Source: Pieris napi (taxonomy: Eukaryota; Arthropoda; Insecta; Lepidoptera; Pieridae). Taken from it: a DNA stretch of 64,000 nucleotides. Within the stretch, counting starts at the first letter, position 1; each line of letters starts with the position of its first letter. Made by a program: the position numbers and the translations under genes. The stretch is from NCBI RefSeq assembly GCF_905475465.1, contig NC_062252.1:6696001-6760000 (forward strand). Direction: 5' to 3'. Below, piece by piece: positions 21,855 through 33,348 of the stretch. The notes under the pieces are model-generated. The model had not been told where the DNA came from and ran no database searches. It saw nothing but the letters and a program-made list of their open reading frames with translations.

Positions 21855-23240
21855 GATATAACCAAAAATATTAGTATGTATTTGATCTTATAGTGTTCTA
21901 TATGTAAAAGCAATAACAAATTAATTATGTGTTTAAATATGCGAAAACCGCATTTATAATGGGTTACAATGGTTAAAATGTCGATAGTGAAGTAGACAAT
22001 TTTAAGTATTCTATAAAACTTATAATGCAAATTCTAAACGTTTAACTGCCGCCAAGTCATCGGGTAATTTGAACACAAAATAATACAGATCCAAATCGAA
22101 GCACACAGATTCATATAGAGAACAAAAATCTATCTTCAAACTTCCAAATTTAAAATACGACATGAACCACAGACATATACCAGAAACTCTATGCCCCTTC
22201 AGTTGTATTATCTGATCTACACTATTAAAGAGTTGAACAATTCTGTCCCGTTTTCAGAGCGAGGTTTGAACGAGATTAAACGTTAATAGTCTTTTCGATC
22301 CAGTCGAGATTAACCTACACTAGATAGGTGGGTAATTGAGTCTATTTCCTTTCTCCCCAACCTCTAAATTGTAGAGGTTCGATTCGCTTGTCTACCCTTT
22401 GCCCTTTCTATTTATATACGTTCTTGTAATAAAGTTAATGGCCTGCAGTCAGTATTGAAGTACTACTGAAAATTTCCTATGCAAGTAACTATGTTAGAAT
22501 GAAGGAGCTTTAAGAAGAAGAATTTAAAGCGATTAAAAATAGGTCTAAATTATTATTATTATTAATTGCTGTAAAAATATATAACTTTTAATTTTACTTA
22601 AAAAGTATTGTTAATACTTCTGTTTATTGTTTTTGTCTTACAATACATTTTTATCTTAAGGTTTGAATGTTGTTGTTATTCTTTAAGAATGCCTCGATGT
22701 CCGCCATTTTTGAGTTCATCGTTCAGTTCACGGGACTCTGGGGGAGATCCGGAAAATTGCAAACATAAAGTTTCTAATCGACGGATCTTTTATTCCCAAG
22801 CTTTGGAGATACAGCCCATTAGCTTTGTAATGGGGGATGTTCAAAATTTATTTTATCATTTCTTGGCACGTGACGCTTCTGTTTAAGTAGTTTTAAAACA
22901 AAACAGATGTAGCGGGTGACACTAAATCGCGGATACCTTGCCGTTTGGGGTGAAAAAATTAATATTTTTTTATAACAAATATATCCGAGGCTTACTGAAT
23001 TAGATATCCTGAAACAATAACAGTTAATAGGTAGCTAATTAACAAATTGTGTCTTAATATTTTTGGGTTCTGTTTTCTGTAACAATAAGTTCAATAAGTC
23101 TTCCAAGATAAAAAAATATTATTATGTAATTTAAAAAAAATGTACTGTTATAAAGAGGAAAATATATTTATGTTTATGATACTGTGCAGATTTTAAAAGC
23201 ACCTCTCTATGACATATTTCTTTATGCTCCTTATCAGGGA

Positions 23241-23379
23241 GCAGTGTAGGCCTAGTGGCCTAAGCGTGTGTCAATCTTGAAGTCGAATCGAATCACGGTG
23301 TACCAATAGCTTCTACTTAGTGTACTTAACACTTGATGATATGGCGATGAAAACATTCTTATGAAACTAGCATGCTTTA
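23241..23379 (+). mobile_element. Degenerate SINE fragment (duplicate 2)
   Basis: Duplicate of 15587-15725, carried by the flank duplication. Confidence 0.5.
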
Positions 23380-23865
23380 CACTCAAAAATCACGGCATTC
23401 GTTATGCACAGACCACAGTGATGGGGTGATCCTATTAAGATAAAAATATTAAGAGACTGATGACTGATCAGACACCAAGGCCAATTGCTGTAGCGGCTTT
23501 GCTTTCTTCTATCTATTCGCTTCGAATTAATCGTTTGTGTAATAATTATGAGCTTAGATATTATAAGTGTTCTAATGAGCAAGCCTTAATTGTTGGTGGA
23601 CAGATGTGGTTGTAATGCCCTTTATTGGCCCTCACCCGCTGGGAGAGACATATAAATTCAAAGCAAATGGTTCCAGACGCCGAAACCTTTATACATTTTG
23701 CTGGAACAATATAATAAACAAGATTTGTGGAATCCCCTTTCGGAATATAAAAATATTCATTTTATAAATTTTTCCAACATGAGTATCGCTCTCGAATAAA
23801 GTCTAATGTAACGTTAGTAGTGCAAATGAATATATCGTCATGATCGTAGAACAATGTCGGATTTG

Positions 23866-24211
23866 AAAAAAATCCAAAATTCACTTTTTATCATATTTAG
23901 GTACTACATTGACTAAATATTACGGCTACATGAAAAATATCCATGTGTTGTAAATTTCAAATTAATCAGTCGGTAACGTGACGAATTTCATAGAAACATG
24001 TGTTATTTCTAGAAAACTGTGTAATTTAATGTTATTATTTTTATTTTGTTTCAAAACAAACCCTTTTGTTTGCTTGTATGCCAATTTTCATAATAACAGA
24101 GTATGAATTAAAATGGTTATGACAAAAACTAACATGATTATATTATTTTTAAATGGTTGCCCTGTAAAGTTTACTATTTGTCAGATCTGTCACTATTCTA
24201 CTATGACGATA
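23866..24211 (+). repeat. Left arm of a ~345-bp inverted pair
   Basis: Matches the reverse complement of 27137-27480 with moderate divergence. Shared phrases include TTTTTATCATATTTGG-like, ATTAATCAGTCGGTAA, AACAAACCCTTTTGTTTGC, TTGTATGCCAATTTTC and GTTTACTATTTGTCAGATC. It crosses the 24078/24079 boundary without interruption. Confidence 0.75.
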
Positions 24212-25305
24212 TTATAAGCAAAGTGGCGCGCGACAATACTGACGTACGTTCGAAACCGTAGCTTTAGATTTTTCTATAAATGTACGGATTTGCGCATTTA
24301 ATATTTGTAAAAACATCGCGAATAAGCTAGCCCTTAAACAGGCCCAGAATCGGCGGTGTGTGTAAACCAGGGAAAGCTGATCTACTAGCGTATAACATAA
24401 ACGATCAAGGGCAGATACAGAAATCTTAGGCCAAGATCATAGGTTCTAGCGTCATTGCATTGTTAAAGTTATATTTATGGAATTATTTAATCCATTAACA
24501 GATGCTCTGGATTCGATATACATAATATATCATCAAATCACCGGCACATAAGCCTACAAAGCGTCCAGAGGCTGTTGTACCGTGCCTGTAATATGGGGTT
24601 CTACGCATAAGCTCCATTTGCGTGGATGTTAGGAGTTAAAGGTAGCACATACTAGGTATTCATTAGAACAAAGAATCCTAGTTCCGATAAAAACTTTTTG
24701 AATGTTTCATTGGAAAATGAATGGAAATTAAAATTCAAAGGCATTCAAAACATTAAAAAACAATTGTTTCACTCTTTGTTAACGCAACGAATTTAATTTG
24801 TCAACTTATAAATTCAACACAGTGAAATAAAACAAATAGCCCGCCGTGTCCGTAGTGTTGTGTGAAATGAAAGCGACTACAGAAGTTGCGAAGTTGCGAA
24901 GTTGCGCCATAAATCAACCTATGCTTTAACTTTTTATGAAGAAGGTTGTATTATTGAATTGAACCTTATATCTATAGGTATAAGGGTCATATGGAGTGAA
25001 TGAATGATTGTGTAATAGAGCAGCCCAGGGGAAAGTGTAGTCAAGGAACAAAGATAAGTCGGGATTGTCGTCGAGGTTGTCTGCGAGGAAATTACAACTA
25101 GCACAATACAAAGAGGCTTCAACCTCTCCTGCTTTTCAGTTTAAAAAGTTGCAATTGTCTATGAGGGAATGGAGGAGGTTTAAACTGAAGAATAAAACTT
25201 CTTTCATTACAAATTAAAGACATTTATTAAGGGTTTATTTACGATTTTTTTTATGATTTTTCATGTCAAAACTGTCCAATAAGTATACTTTTGTTTATAT
25301 TAATA
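24212..25305. other. Unassigned DNA between inverted arms
   Basis: Non-coding. A short tandem of GAAGTTGC occurs three times at about 24884-24906. Overlapping short minus-strand frames at 24926-25122 have no recognisable content. Confidence 0.4.
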
Positions 25306-25640
25306 CTAGCTGACCCAGCAAACGATGTTTTGCCATGTATATTATTTCTAGGACACATTTTTTTAGTTCAATATAAATAACTATCTGACATAATAAAAAA
25401 TAGGGGTTATACGTAGAGGGGTAAAAATTAGGTGTTGTATGTATTTTTGTATGTTGTATCATAAAAAAATGAAAACTTTTTTTTTGGGGTGGACACCCCT
25501 TATCACTTAGGGGTTTGGAAGATAGATAGTAGCCGATTCTCAGACTTACTGAATCTGCATAAAAATTTCATAATAATCTGTCGAGCCGTTTCGGAGGAGT
25601 ATGGGAACGAACATTGTGACTCAAGAATTTTATATATTAT
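25306..25640 (-). mobile_element. Non-autonomous Helitron, minus orientation
   Basis: The left edge ACTAGCTGACCCAGCAAACG is the inverse of a ...GTCAGCTAGT Helitron 3' end. The right side, TCGAGCCGTTTCGGAGGAGT followed by AAGAATTTTATATATTA, is the inverse of the Helitron start at 49350. The interior shares the ACACCCCTTA / GGGGTT blocks with 49350-50039. The extreme 5' TC appears mutated. It is non-coding. Confidence 0.65.
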
Positions 25641-27136
25641 AAGCTTTAATATATAAAACGACGATAAACCATATGTATTTTGTGGAATTTTAAATTTTCA
25701 GAAATATAAAACAAATTGTTTGACATTAATGAACTAAAACTTTTAAACAGCCTTCTCCATAACCGGAAATATACTTCCACGAAATGTCAAGGTACAACTT
25801 CGCGTACAACTTTATTTTCTTAAATACATCTTGGTAAATCTCTTATTTACCTGAAACTTTTAACGATTTTGTTGCCACTGCAATGAAAAGATATTCACTT
25901 GAGTTTGGTTTAAAAATAAACTTTTTTTTAAATATTTTCTGACCGTACTATAACTTTAATGTACTTCTTAAAGTTATAGTACGGTTCAGGAGTATGTTTT
26001 AAATAATGTTAATATTTAAAATACACTATTAACACTCGCGTACAACTAAATATTTATGTGATAAATGATAAAATGCTATTTCTACTAAATAAATGCTATG
26101 AAATGCTATGCTATGTTTATAAAATGCTAAAGAGAACCGTCGGAGTATAGCCTGCTTATGGATATACTCTGACGGTAAACGCCACACTTATAAAACTAAG
26201 AAAGCCTGAGTGAGGTAAATGCACATTGCACAGCCTTGGTTCATTTGTAATTTTTTTCCTTAAAATTTTATCATTATATAAATTTTTAATTAATTAATTA
26301 AAAAATAGATTTTATAAAAATGATTTAAAATAAGATTTTAAAATATAAATCTTAAAAAAATCAATTTTTATTATTTTAAAACTCCAATTTAAAGCTTATC
26401 CCCTAAAAAACAAAGTTAAATGTTATAAATAATTAGGACTACATTTCATAGTCCTATCAAACGAGATTATCAATACGCACTTAAACCCATATATAATCAC
26501 GTGCAAGTTATGTAGCGCCATTATTAAGAATCTGCAATATACAAAATACTTCTCATTAAAAATGATATGATTTTTCAGCACACAGAGGCCAGATAAAGTC
26601 TTTAGTTACGTGATCTTTCTCGAATAACGGAAGCTGCAAAAATGTTAAGACATAATTAAACGGTGCACGCGATAATAAATTTTAGCTCCTACGTTATTAA
26701 GGGTAAATTGCTTTGTTTAATGCTTATTGCATTTTGGGAAGACCGAACCCCAGGGCAGACGAAATATGAGGATTAAATTCCTGTACTGCACTTAACAAGA
26801 CTAATTTATGCATGATGCCTCCGACGGAGTATACTCCACTTAACTAAACTAATTGAGAGGTAATGGTTGAAATTCCACAGCAATATGTTTTGTTTGTTTG
26901 GCGTGCGGGTAATATATTTGTAGGAGTGCTTTCAATGTAACATCTACTAAATTAAGGAAAAGCAGATCTCAAACAGCCAATTTTAACTGCATGAATGTGT
27001 AATATTTAATAGCTTAAGTAGCTTTAAATGTTTCAATGATTTATCACTTGTTTGAGCCTCTTTAAAATAAATAAATAAAATAAACATATTTCCGTCGCGG
27101 TCTGAAAGAAATTTTTTATAAAATATATTTTGTGTT
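25641..27136. other. Unassigned A+T-rich DNA with small hairpins
   Basis: No coding sequence. It holds a perfect 18-bp stem at 25942-25985 and a 14-bp stem with one G-T pair at 26136-26176 (ACCGTCGGAGTATA and its inverse). An AAATGCTATG unit is repeated near 26083-26118. Confidence 0.4.
25942..25985. repeat. Perfect 18-bp hairpin
   Basis: ACCGTACTATAACTTTAA (25942-25959), an 8-base loop, then its exact inverse (25968-25985). The stem is too short for a typical pre-microRNA. It could be a very small foldback remnant. Confidence 0.7.
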
Positions 27137-27480
27137 TATTGCGTCATAGTCGTAGAAATAGTGCGGATCTGACAAATAGTAAACTTTACAGGGCAGCCAT
27201 TTCAAAATAATATAATCATGTTAGTTTTTGTCATAACTATTTTAAATCATACTCTGTTATTAGGAAAATTGGCATACAAGCAAACAAAAGGGTTTGTTTT
27301 GAAACAAAATAAAAATTATAACATTAAATTTCACAGTTTTCTAGAAATCTGCTTCTGTCAAATCCGTCACTTTACCGACTGATTAATTTGAAATTTAAAA
27401 CACATGGATTTTTTTTTAAATGTAGCTGTAATATTTAGTCAATGTAGTATCCAAATATGATAAAAAGTGGATTTAGGATT
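27137..27480 (-). repeat. Right arm of the ~345-bp inverted pair
   Basis: Reverse-complement match to 23866-24211. It includes GGCATACAAGCAAACAAAAG, which spans the equivalent of the 24078/24079 boundary, showing that these bases are naturally contiguous in this repeat family. Confidence 0.75.
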
Positions 27481-28634
27481 TCATAATTTAATCCTGTTTT
27501 TATTTATAACACTAATCAAATATGGCTACCTTATTTAAATATGATAAGCACAACATATTTCATACTGTCAAGCCGTAAACGAGTTACGCAGGCCTACGTC
27601 GTAGCGTTAAATTGCCCAGAGGCTACGACGTAGCACGTGGGGCTATGATCGAATATTCCCGTAAGACAGCCCTTAAGATCATTATTATTATATACATGTC
27701 TTATTATAAGAAATTATGTTTTACCTATATAAGTGAGAATGAGTTATCTTTTCCTTTAAACCCCTATTGAGATAAATGATACACATATATATATTTATGT
27801 GTTAGGTATAGGGCGTAGTAGGTTGTTTATAGTAAGTAGTCAAGACATACTACGTATTTAGATCGAAGGACTTGCAATGGGTAAAGCCTAATGGATAACC
27901 ACTAAAAGTAATACGAGCTATAACCTTCTTAGTAATTGTTTTATATGTTTTTAAAGAGTAAAAATGTGTTCGGTGGTTAATTAAATTTAAATTTAACTTC
28001 AATTATCTACATGTAGCACGCCATTACGCAAAAATTTGCATTGATTATTGTTTAGTTGTGAGTCGAACTTTAGACTTCAGATACGAATAACATCTGACCT
28101 ACGGAAGGTTCCATAATCACTTATTGTTCAATGAACCTAAGTACTAAATTGCAACAAAGTCTGTTAACATTTCTTTTGTTTGAGATGCATCATTAAAATT
28201 CTCAATAAAAACAAAAGAATCAACAAATAAATTACTAATAAGTGCTTTTGGGAAACGTTAAAAGCTTTCGAGTGGGCTTATGACGGCTTATGTCTATGTT
28301 TTTATATTTTAGGACCTTTCAATATTAAAAACTTTTATATTTACAATTATTTTATTTGATAATAAGTTTCATTTTTGCGCATATTAAGTGAAATATCTAT
28401 ATTGTGGTTTTGTTACTGGGAGTACTAGTATAACTCTGTTTTATTACGTTGTTTTCAAGTTGAGTAATTCAACCAACGTCTAAATGTAACGTAATTAAAC
28501 AACAAATTAAAACATGTTTGAGTACTAAATATTTACAATATTACTAATATTTATTATAATTTTTGATAAAATAATTTTCAAATAAAACTTATGAAACCGA
28601 TATTAACGCGATTTTATTACAAGTTACTTTTTTT
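27481..28634. other. Unassigned DNA with a hairpin at 27594-27633
   Basis: CTACGTCGTAGC (27594-27605) pairs exactly with GCTACGACGTAG (27622-27633) across a 16-base loop. The rest is A+T-rich and non-coding. Confidence 0.4.
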
Positions 28635-28815
28635 ATAGAACAAGGGGCAAACAGGCAGGTGGCTCACCTGATATTAAGTGATACCGCCGGACACTCTCAA
28701 TATCAAAGGACTCGCGTGTGCGTTGTCAGCTTTTTAATAATTGACACGCTCTGTTCTTGAAGGACTCTAAGACAAATCGGTTACGAAATACCTCAGTGGG
28801 TTTCTTGCTGATCAC
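28635..28815 (+). repeat. Lepidopteran short dispersed repeat
   Basis: AGGGGCAAACAGGCAGGTGG, CTCACCTGATATTAAGTGAT, then GTGCGTTGTCAGC, GAAGGACTCTAAG and ATACCTCAGTGGG. This is a longer member of the family at 4802 and 37803 and shows the right-hand end of the unit (CTCAGTGGG). Confidence 0.75.
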
Positions 28816-29982
28816 TATTGCTTAAAACTTAAAACGTTGTATACGTAAATGATTATTTAATTTTCGTTTATATATATCTGTTAAAGACGGTTCATTTCAA
28901 TGTATATTTCACACCTAAAATAAATAAAGTAGTTTATTAAATATTTTTTCCTTTTACTTTATACACAAAGTGGTGAAATCTGCCATATTTTGTAATCTGA
29001 AAATATAAGCGATCTTCGCCCTCCGCTATCAGGGGATGAATAAATCTACAGCATAATGCTACTTTAAAATGATAAATTGCGTGGCCCTGTATTTTTCATT
29101 AAAGCGACAAGGATTTTTAGTAAGATTTTGTATATCTATAATTATCATTATGACTTATTTACATGAAAAGTTGAAAAATCCATTAGGAAACTCCAAACAT
29201 AACTTACTGCACATTTCCATTGCTTTTACTATTAGAGTTATGTACCAAATTAAAAACGCATTGCAAATACCAATAATCTGGGAAACATTTGGGTTTAATC
29301 ATTTTTTTGGGACAAGCTTTTCAAATATTGACGTTTCCAAACAGTTTATAAAAATATACATTATTAAGAATATCCATAGCGCAAAATTACCTCCATTATG
29401 AGCATACCCCACATACACATCTTCACGTACTACCTTCACTTTTACACCATCTCACAACGCAGCCAAATTAGGTAACACTTAGTTAAATGTATTGAATAAT
29501 TTTTATTTGTTTGTTTCCTTTTGTAGTTAAATGTATTATGTATTCCATCTATATTTTCAGTGTAACTGTTTGTTATTATATAATTTATGTTAGCTGTAGG
29601 ATTACGAAATAAATAAATACATTAAAATATTTTCTTAATAAATTAAAATAATGTTAATAAAGTATATTTCATAATTGACTTTCGAATTAACTTGAAAAAA
29701 CAAAAATAACAATTTAAAATACGCCTAAGGTTAGGGTCGCGTTACAATTGAAATAACACTAAATCCGAAGCAAGGCGGTGGCGATAAGATATTTACTTTG
29801 TTACGAGAACAAGATTCAAGCTATTGTTTGCTCGGATGAATTTTCATATTTTATTTGCTTAGACTGTCTTTGTATTTCCTTTCGTATTATTTGATGATAC
29901 CGCCATTTTGTTGAATTGCTCAAAGCGGTTTTATGAACCAAGTTCTCATATGATTGTGTGTTGTGACAATCGCAAGTTCACT
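28816..29982. other. Unassigned A+T-rich DNA
   Basis: A 110-codon plus-strand frame at 29069-29401 has no domain and A+T-driven composition, so it is not called as a gene. Confidence 0.4.
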
Positions 29983-30232
29983 GCGTGTTAGCCTAGTGGT
30001 TTCAGCGAGCGACTTTTAGTTCTGAGGTCGTAAGTTCGGTCCGGGATTGACAAATGAACTTTCTGTCTATTATTAACTTAACATTTCTCGTATGACGAAA
30101 GAAAACATAGTGAGACAATCTTGCATGCCTTATGGGTCGACTTGTGGAGTAAAAGTCGACGGCGTGTATCTGTTCTATGCCTGATAAGGCATAGAAGGCT
30201 AATGATGAAACAGATACATAAATCTGGGACCT
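29983..30232 (+). mobile_element. tRNA-headed SINE, diverged
   Basis: GTTAGCCTAGTGGTTTCAGC (box A region), a diverged box B GTAAGTTCGGTCCGGGATTG, then AAAGTCGACGGCGTGT and GAAACAGATACATAAATCTG. It follows the order of the full-length copy at 55926, with a small extra repeat of CCTGATAAGGCATAGA-like sequence in the middle. Confidence 0.75.
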
Positions 30233-30560
30233 GGGGAATTAAAGTTTCTTGCGTCATTGATTTTAAATACCGTCACTGTTGTTTGTTAGCTTAACTATTA
30301 AAACTTTACGAAACTTACGTACGAAAACCTAACTTTGTTAACTTAACTTAATACTTAAGATATTTCAATAAATGATATACATAGTTGCTAAAATGGTCAT
30401 TAGATCATATTCGAGTATCTTTAGGATATTTTTAAGACAATAATAGATGTCGAGATTATTGCTTTTTATGGTACAAGACTATCCGAGATAAGATTGAATT
30501 AGAAAAATTAATAAAATAAGACACTCAAAAATAAGAAACGTCACTAAAGCTACTGATGCA
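30233..30560. other. Unassigned DNA
   Basis: No feature recognised. Confidence 0.4.
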
Positions 30561-30798
30561 CTAAACTATGCTCTAAAGTTTAAATGGCAGGGCAGGGCAT
30601 GTAGCAAGACTCTCTGACGATCGATGGACCATAAGGGTGACCCGGTGGGGTAGCCCTATTGGAAAACGTAACAGAGGAAGACCGCTCATGAGATGGGCGG
30701 ACGACATAGCTAAAACGATTGGCTCGAGCTGGATGCAACTCACCAAAAACCGAGATACCTGGAGATCCTTGGAGGAGATATACAAAAATGATAGATAA
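30561..30798 (+). pseudogene. RTE-like LINE ORF C-terminal fragment
   Basis: From 30595 an uninterrupted plus-strand frame reads GHVARLSDDRWTIRVTRW, GKRNRGRPLMRWADDI, then TWRSLEEIYKNDR and a stop at 30796-30798. This matches the C-terminal pattern of RTE/BovB-type and related LINEs (GH..R..D.RW....W.P..GKR..GRP..RW.DD). A one-base shift near 30590 breaks the link to the preceding KFKW codons. There is no reverse transcriptase, so it is a 5'-truncated copy. It is about 66 residues long, in frame to its own stop. Confidence 0.8.
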
Positions 30799-31740
30799 AT
30801 GTAAAAAAATAGAGTAGTTTATTTTCTTAAAAATAATATAAGTTATAGTTATAGTTAATAAGTTTACTTTGTTCTTTTGCAAGAAATAAAAAGCCTTTTT
30901 TATTTTTATTATTATGGTATAAGAACATATATAAAATCTCTCACCACAAAGGAAGCACAAAGGGTTACGCGAATCAATTTAAGCTGAGACAAATAGCAAA
31001 ACATTATTACCCCATTCTCCGTATACTTGAATTATTCAATGAAGACAAGTATCATATAATGTGTGAATTTGCACGATATTTACTGAGTTCTTGTCGAGAT
31101 TAAATTCGGCTCCAGTGCCGGTACTGCGAGGTGTCGATAACAGAATGTTATGTTTCATTCTAAATTAATATACAATTCATATTGTTTCATGTTGTGTTAA
31201 TTTCGATAAATTTTACTTTGAATGAGTGTATTTGTAGAATATTTGAACATGAATGCGGAATTCATGGTTGGTATATTTATCCGAATGAATGGATTCATAA
31301 TGTAAATAGTTGTGTTTAATATTTACACATTAATAACTATAAGCTATGAGATATGGTTTGAATAATTTTCAAATATCTGTCTGAATTTAATCAATGGTAC
31401 AGTTTGTATGACAATGGCATTTCTACTAAAACACTTTACAAAATTAACTCTAATTTGATATCCATGAAATAGTTTTGCCTATACACCTCAGGCATATAAC
31501 TGTATATTATGTATAGAATTTACCAAGCAATAATACTAAGAAATGAAATGGTTTGCTTTCTTGGTTAAAATAAACAGAACTAATTCGTATTGTTTTACTT
31601 GAACCCTAGACTGCTGCAAGATGAATTTAATCAAAAAACCTCGAAACGTTTATATATGTAAAATGAATAACATTATATAGTACTCAATTTCGCTGGTAAA
31701 TCATTGGTATATAAATAAAAAGCAATAAAGGCCTAAGTAT
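30799..31740. other. Unassigned A+T-rich DNA
   Basis: No feature recognised. Confidence 0.4.
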
Positions 31741-32215
31741 ACGCTGCTACAACATGATTTCTAGTGAACTATTAGAACTGCCTTTAAACAGATTCAAAAC
31801 ACATATCAAAAAAACCTTAATGTGGTAAGGTTACCACACAGTCAATGACTACCTGGAAGATAAAAACGCTTGGCAATAATTCTAATTATATTCTTATAAT
31901 TTGATTTGTGTGTAATGGTGAATGTGGTAAATCACAGAACAGATTTTTATTTTTTTTTACTTATGTAACTTTAATGACGTTGTGGTTTATGACATTTTCC
32001 TTTGAATAATTGTAATGTAGAGGGAGGGTAAAACTTGCTGAGTTTCTTCCCCGTTCTTCTCAGAACAAGGCCTCCTGGTAGTTTTGCGAACGGATGGCGT
32101 AGTCTTGCTCTTTCGCGAATTTTGTAAACGTTTTTGACATTCATAAGCATGCCCTAAGACGCATCTAAATTGAATAAACGTATTTTGATTTGATTTGATT
32201 TGAATAATATTACAA
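31741..32215 (+). pseudogene. LINE 3' end (Jockey/CR1-like) with TTTGA tail
   Basis: At 31780-31875 the plus strand encodes pieces PLNRFKTHIKKTL and HTVNDYLEDKNAW, in slightly shifted frames, which I recognise as the extreme C-terminus of a lepidopteran LINE. A 3' untranslated region follows, including TTCATAAGCATGCCCTAAGA, a possible AATAAA and a terminal (TTTGA)n at 32180-32205. It is a 5'-truncated dead copy. Confidence 0.65.
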
Positions 32216-32266
32216 ATAATGTTCAATAAACTATGAGACATCTCAATAACGATATGAAAGCTGTAC

Positions 32267-32424
32267 ATATGAAACTCGATCTCGCAATATGATCGTAATG
32301 TTTTCTTTTCAAGAGATCTGAATGCGGGAAGCCATAGATCTGCATCGAGTGGGTATTGGACAAAGCCATCGGCTGACAAACGTTCCCATTCCTTTTGTTG
32401 CGAGTATTGCAACAATAGTCTGAC
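32267..32424 (-). other. Candidate host exon (unidentified protein)
   Basis: On the minus strand, an AG at 32426-32425 precedes an open stretch of about 52 codons. It contains LQYSQQKEWERLSADGF and then VQYPLDADLWLPAFRSLEK, followed by a possible GTACAG donor at 32266-32261. The sequence is balanced in composition, with varied hydrophilic and aromatic residues unlike the K/N/I/F/Y-rich random frames around it. It continues open for 46 more A+T-rich codons if not spliced. I do not recognise the protein. A fragment of an unknown transposon is the alternative. The splice signals are weak. Confidence 0.3.
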
Positions 32425-32430
32425 CTATTT

Positions 32431-33051
32431 GTGTCCATTTTGAAAAATATGAAAAGTTATTCGAGTGAAAGTTTTGCTTTAACTATTGTGAGATTCAGCG
32501 TGAATTATGTGTGTGTTATTGATGAAACCACTCCTCTTAGTGACAATGAAGGAGAAGAATGGAAATTTTTCATTTATTTTAGTTGTATTGTTTATAACCT
32601 AGTTTCGAGTTCTTGAATACGTTCCTGGGATGAAAGAATATGAATGCTCTTGCCTGCCCCACTGACATGTATTTTCAATAAAATACGAATGAATGTATCA
32701 TTTTTCATGTGAATACATTGATGCGACATTTTAAAAGTATTTTTAATAAACGGTATAGTTTGAATGGATTCTTTTCTAAAAATACCAAAGGTTTGTTATG
32801 AATGAGGTTGAGAATTTATAAGAGAAAATTTCTTTTAAAAATTTGAAACAGCCTAAGATGGCAACTATTTAGGCCGTCTATGGTCTTCACCATTCGACTT
32901 CACAACATTGTGCTTTCTGAAATGCCCACTCAATATAAAAAAAAATGCAAATTTCTTCAACAGCACCTTATTTGTAACAATTTGTATCATCATAACGTAA
33001 CTCATTCAAGGAATAATGAATTTGTTCAAGCCTTTCCTCAACTCACAAAAT
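32431..33051. other. Unassigned DNA
   Basis: Short frames at 32431-32616 and 32880-33113 have no recognisable content, and the second runs into a SINE. Confidence 0.4.
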
Positions 33052-33320
33052 ATTACCAGTGGCGCCAACAACCTTTTAGGCCTGAGCCTCAGATTTCTGA
33101 ATCTGTTTTGTGAGCATATGTTTTTATAGGTAAGTAGGCGTTCAGCCTTCTCTGCCTAACCCACGCCATCGATTTTTAGAGCTTATCCAGTTTCGTAACG
33201 ATGTTTTCCGTTATTCTACCAGCGAGTGTTGAACGCACACATAGAAAGTCCATTGGTGCACAGCCAGGGATCGAACCTACGACAAGACATAAGAGTCGCA
33301 TGCTGAACACGCCCAACTGT
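33052..33320 (-). mobile_element. tRNA-headed SINE, minus strand
   Basis: Reading the minus strand: a box B-like GTAGGTTCGATCCCTGGCTG, TGCACCAATGGACTTTCTAT, a shortened middle, then ACAGATTCAGAAATCTGAGG, CTCAGGCCTAAAAGGTTG and GGCGCCACTGG at the end. The order matches the full-length copy at 55926. Confidence 0.8.
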
Positions 33321-33348
33321 TCAAAACATACTTAAAAACCAATTAGAA

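Larger units (their letters stand above)
21414..24078 (+). repeat. Duplicated flank, copy 2 (ancestral position)
   Basis: Same 2,665 bp as 13760-16424, starting with ATAGC. No mismatch was noticed, though not every base was checked. It continues smoothly into 24079 onward. The inverted homologue at 27137-27480 also crosses this point, which supports this copy as the original arrangement. Confidence 0.85.

Noticed and set aside
29069..29401. 110-residue plus-strand frame
   Set aside because: Rich in I, F, K, N and Y as expected from A+T-rich DNA. No motif, splice context or homologous repeat recognised.
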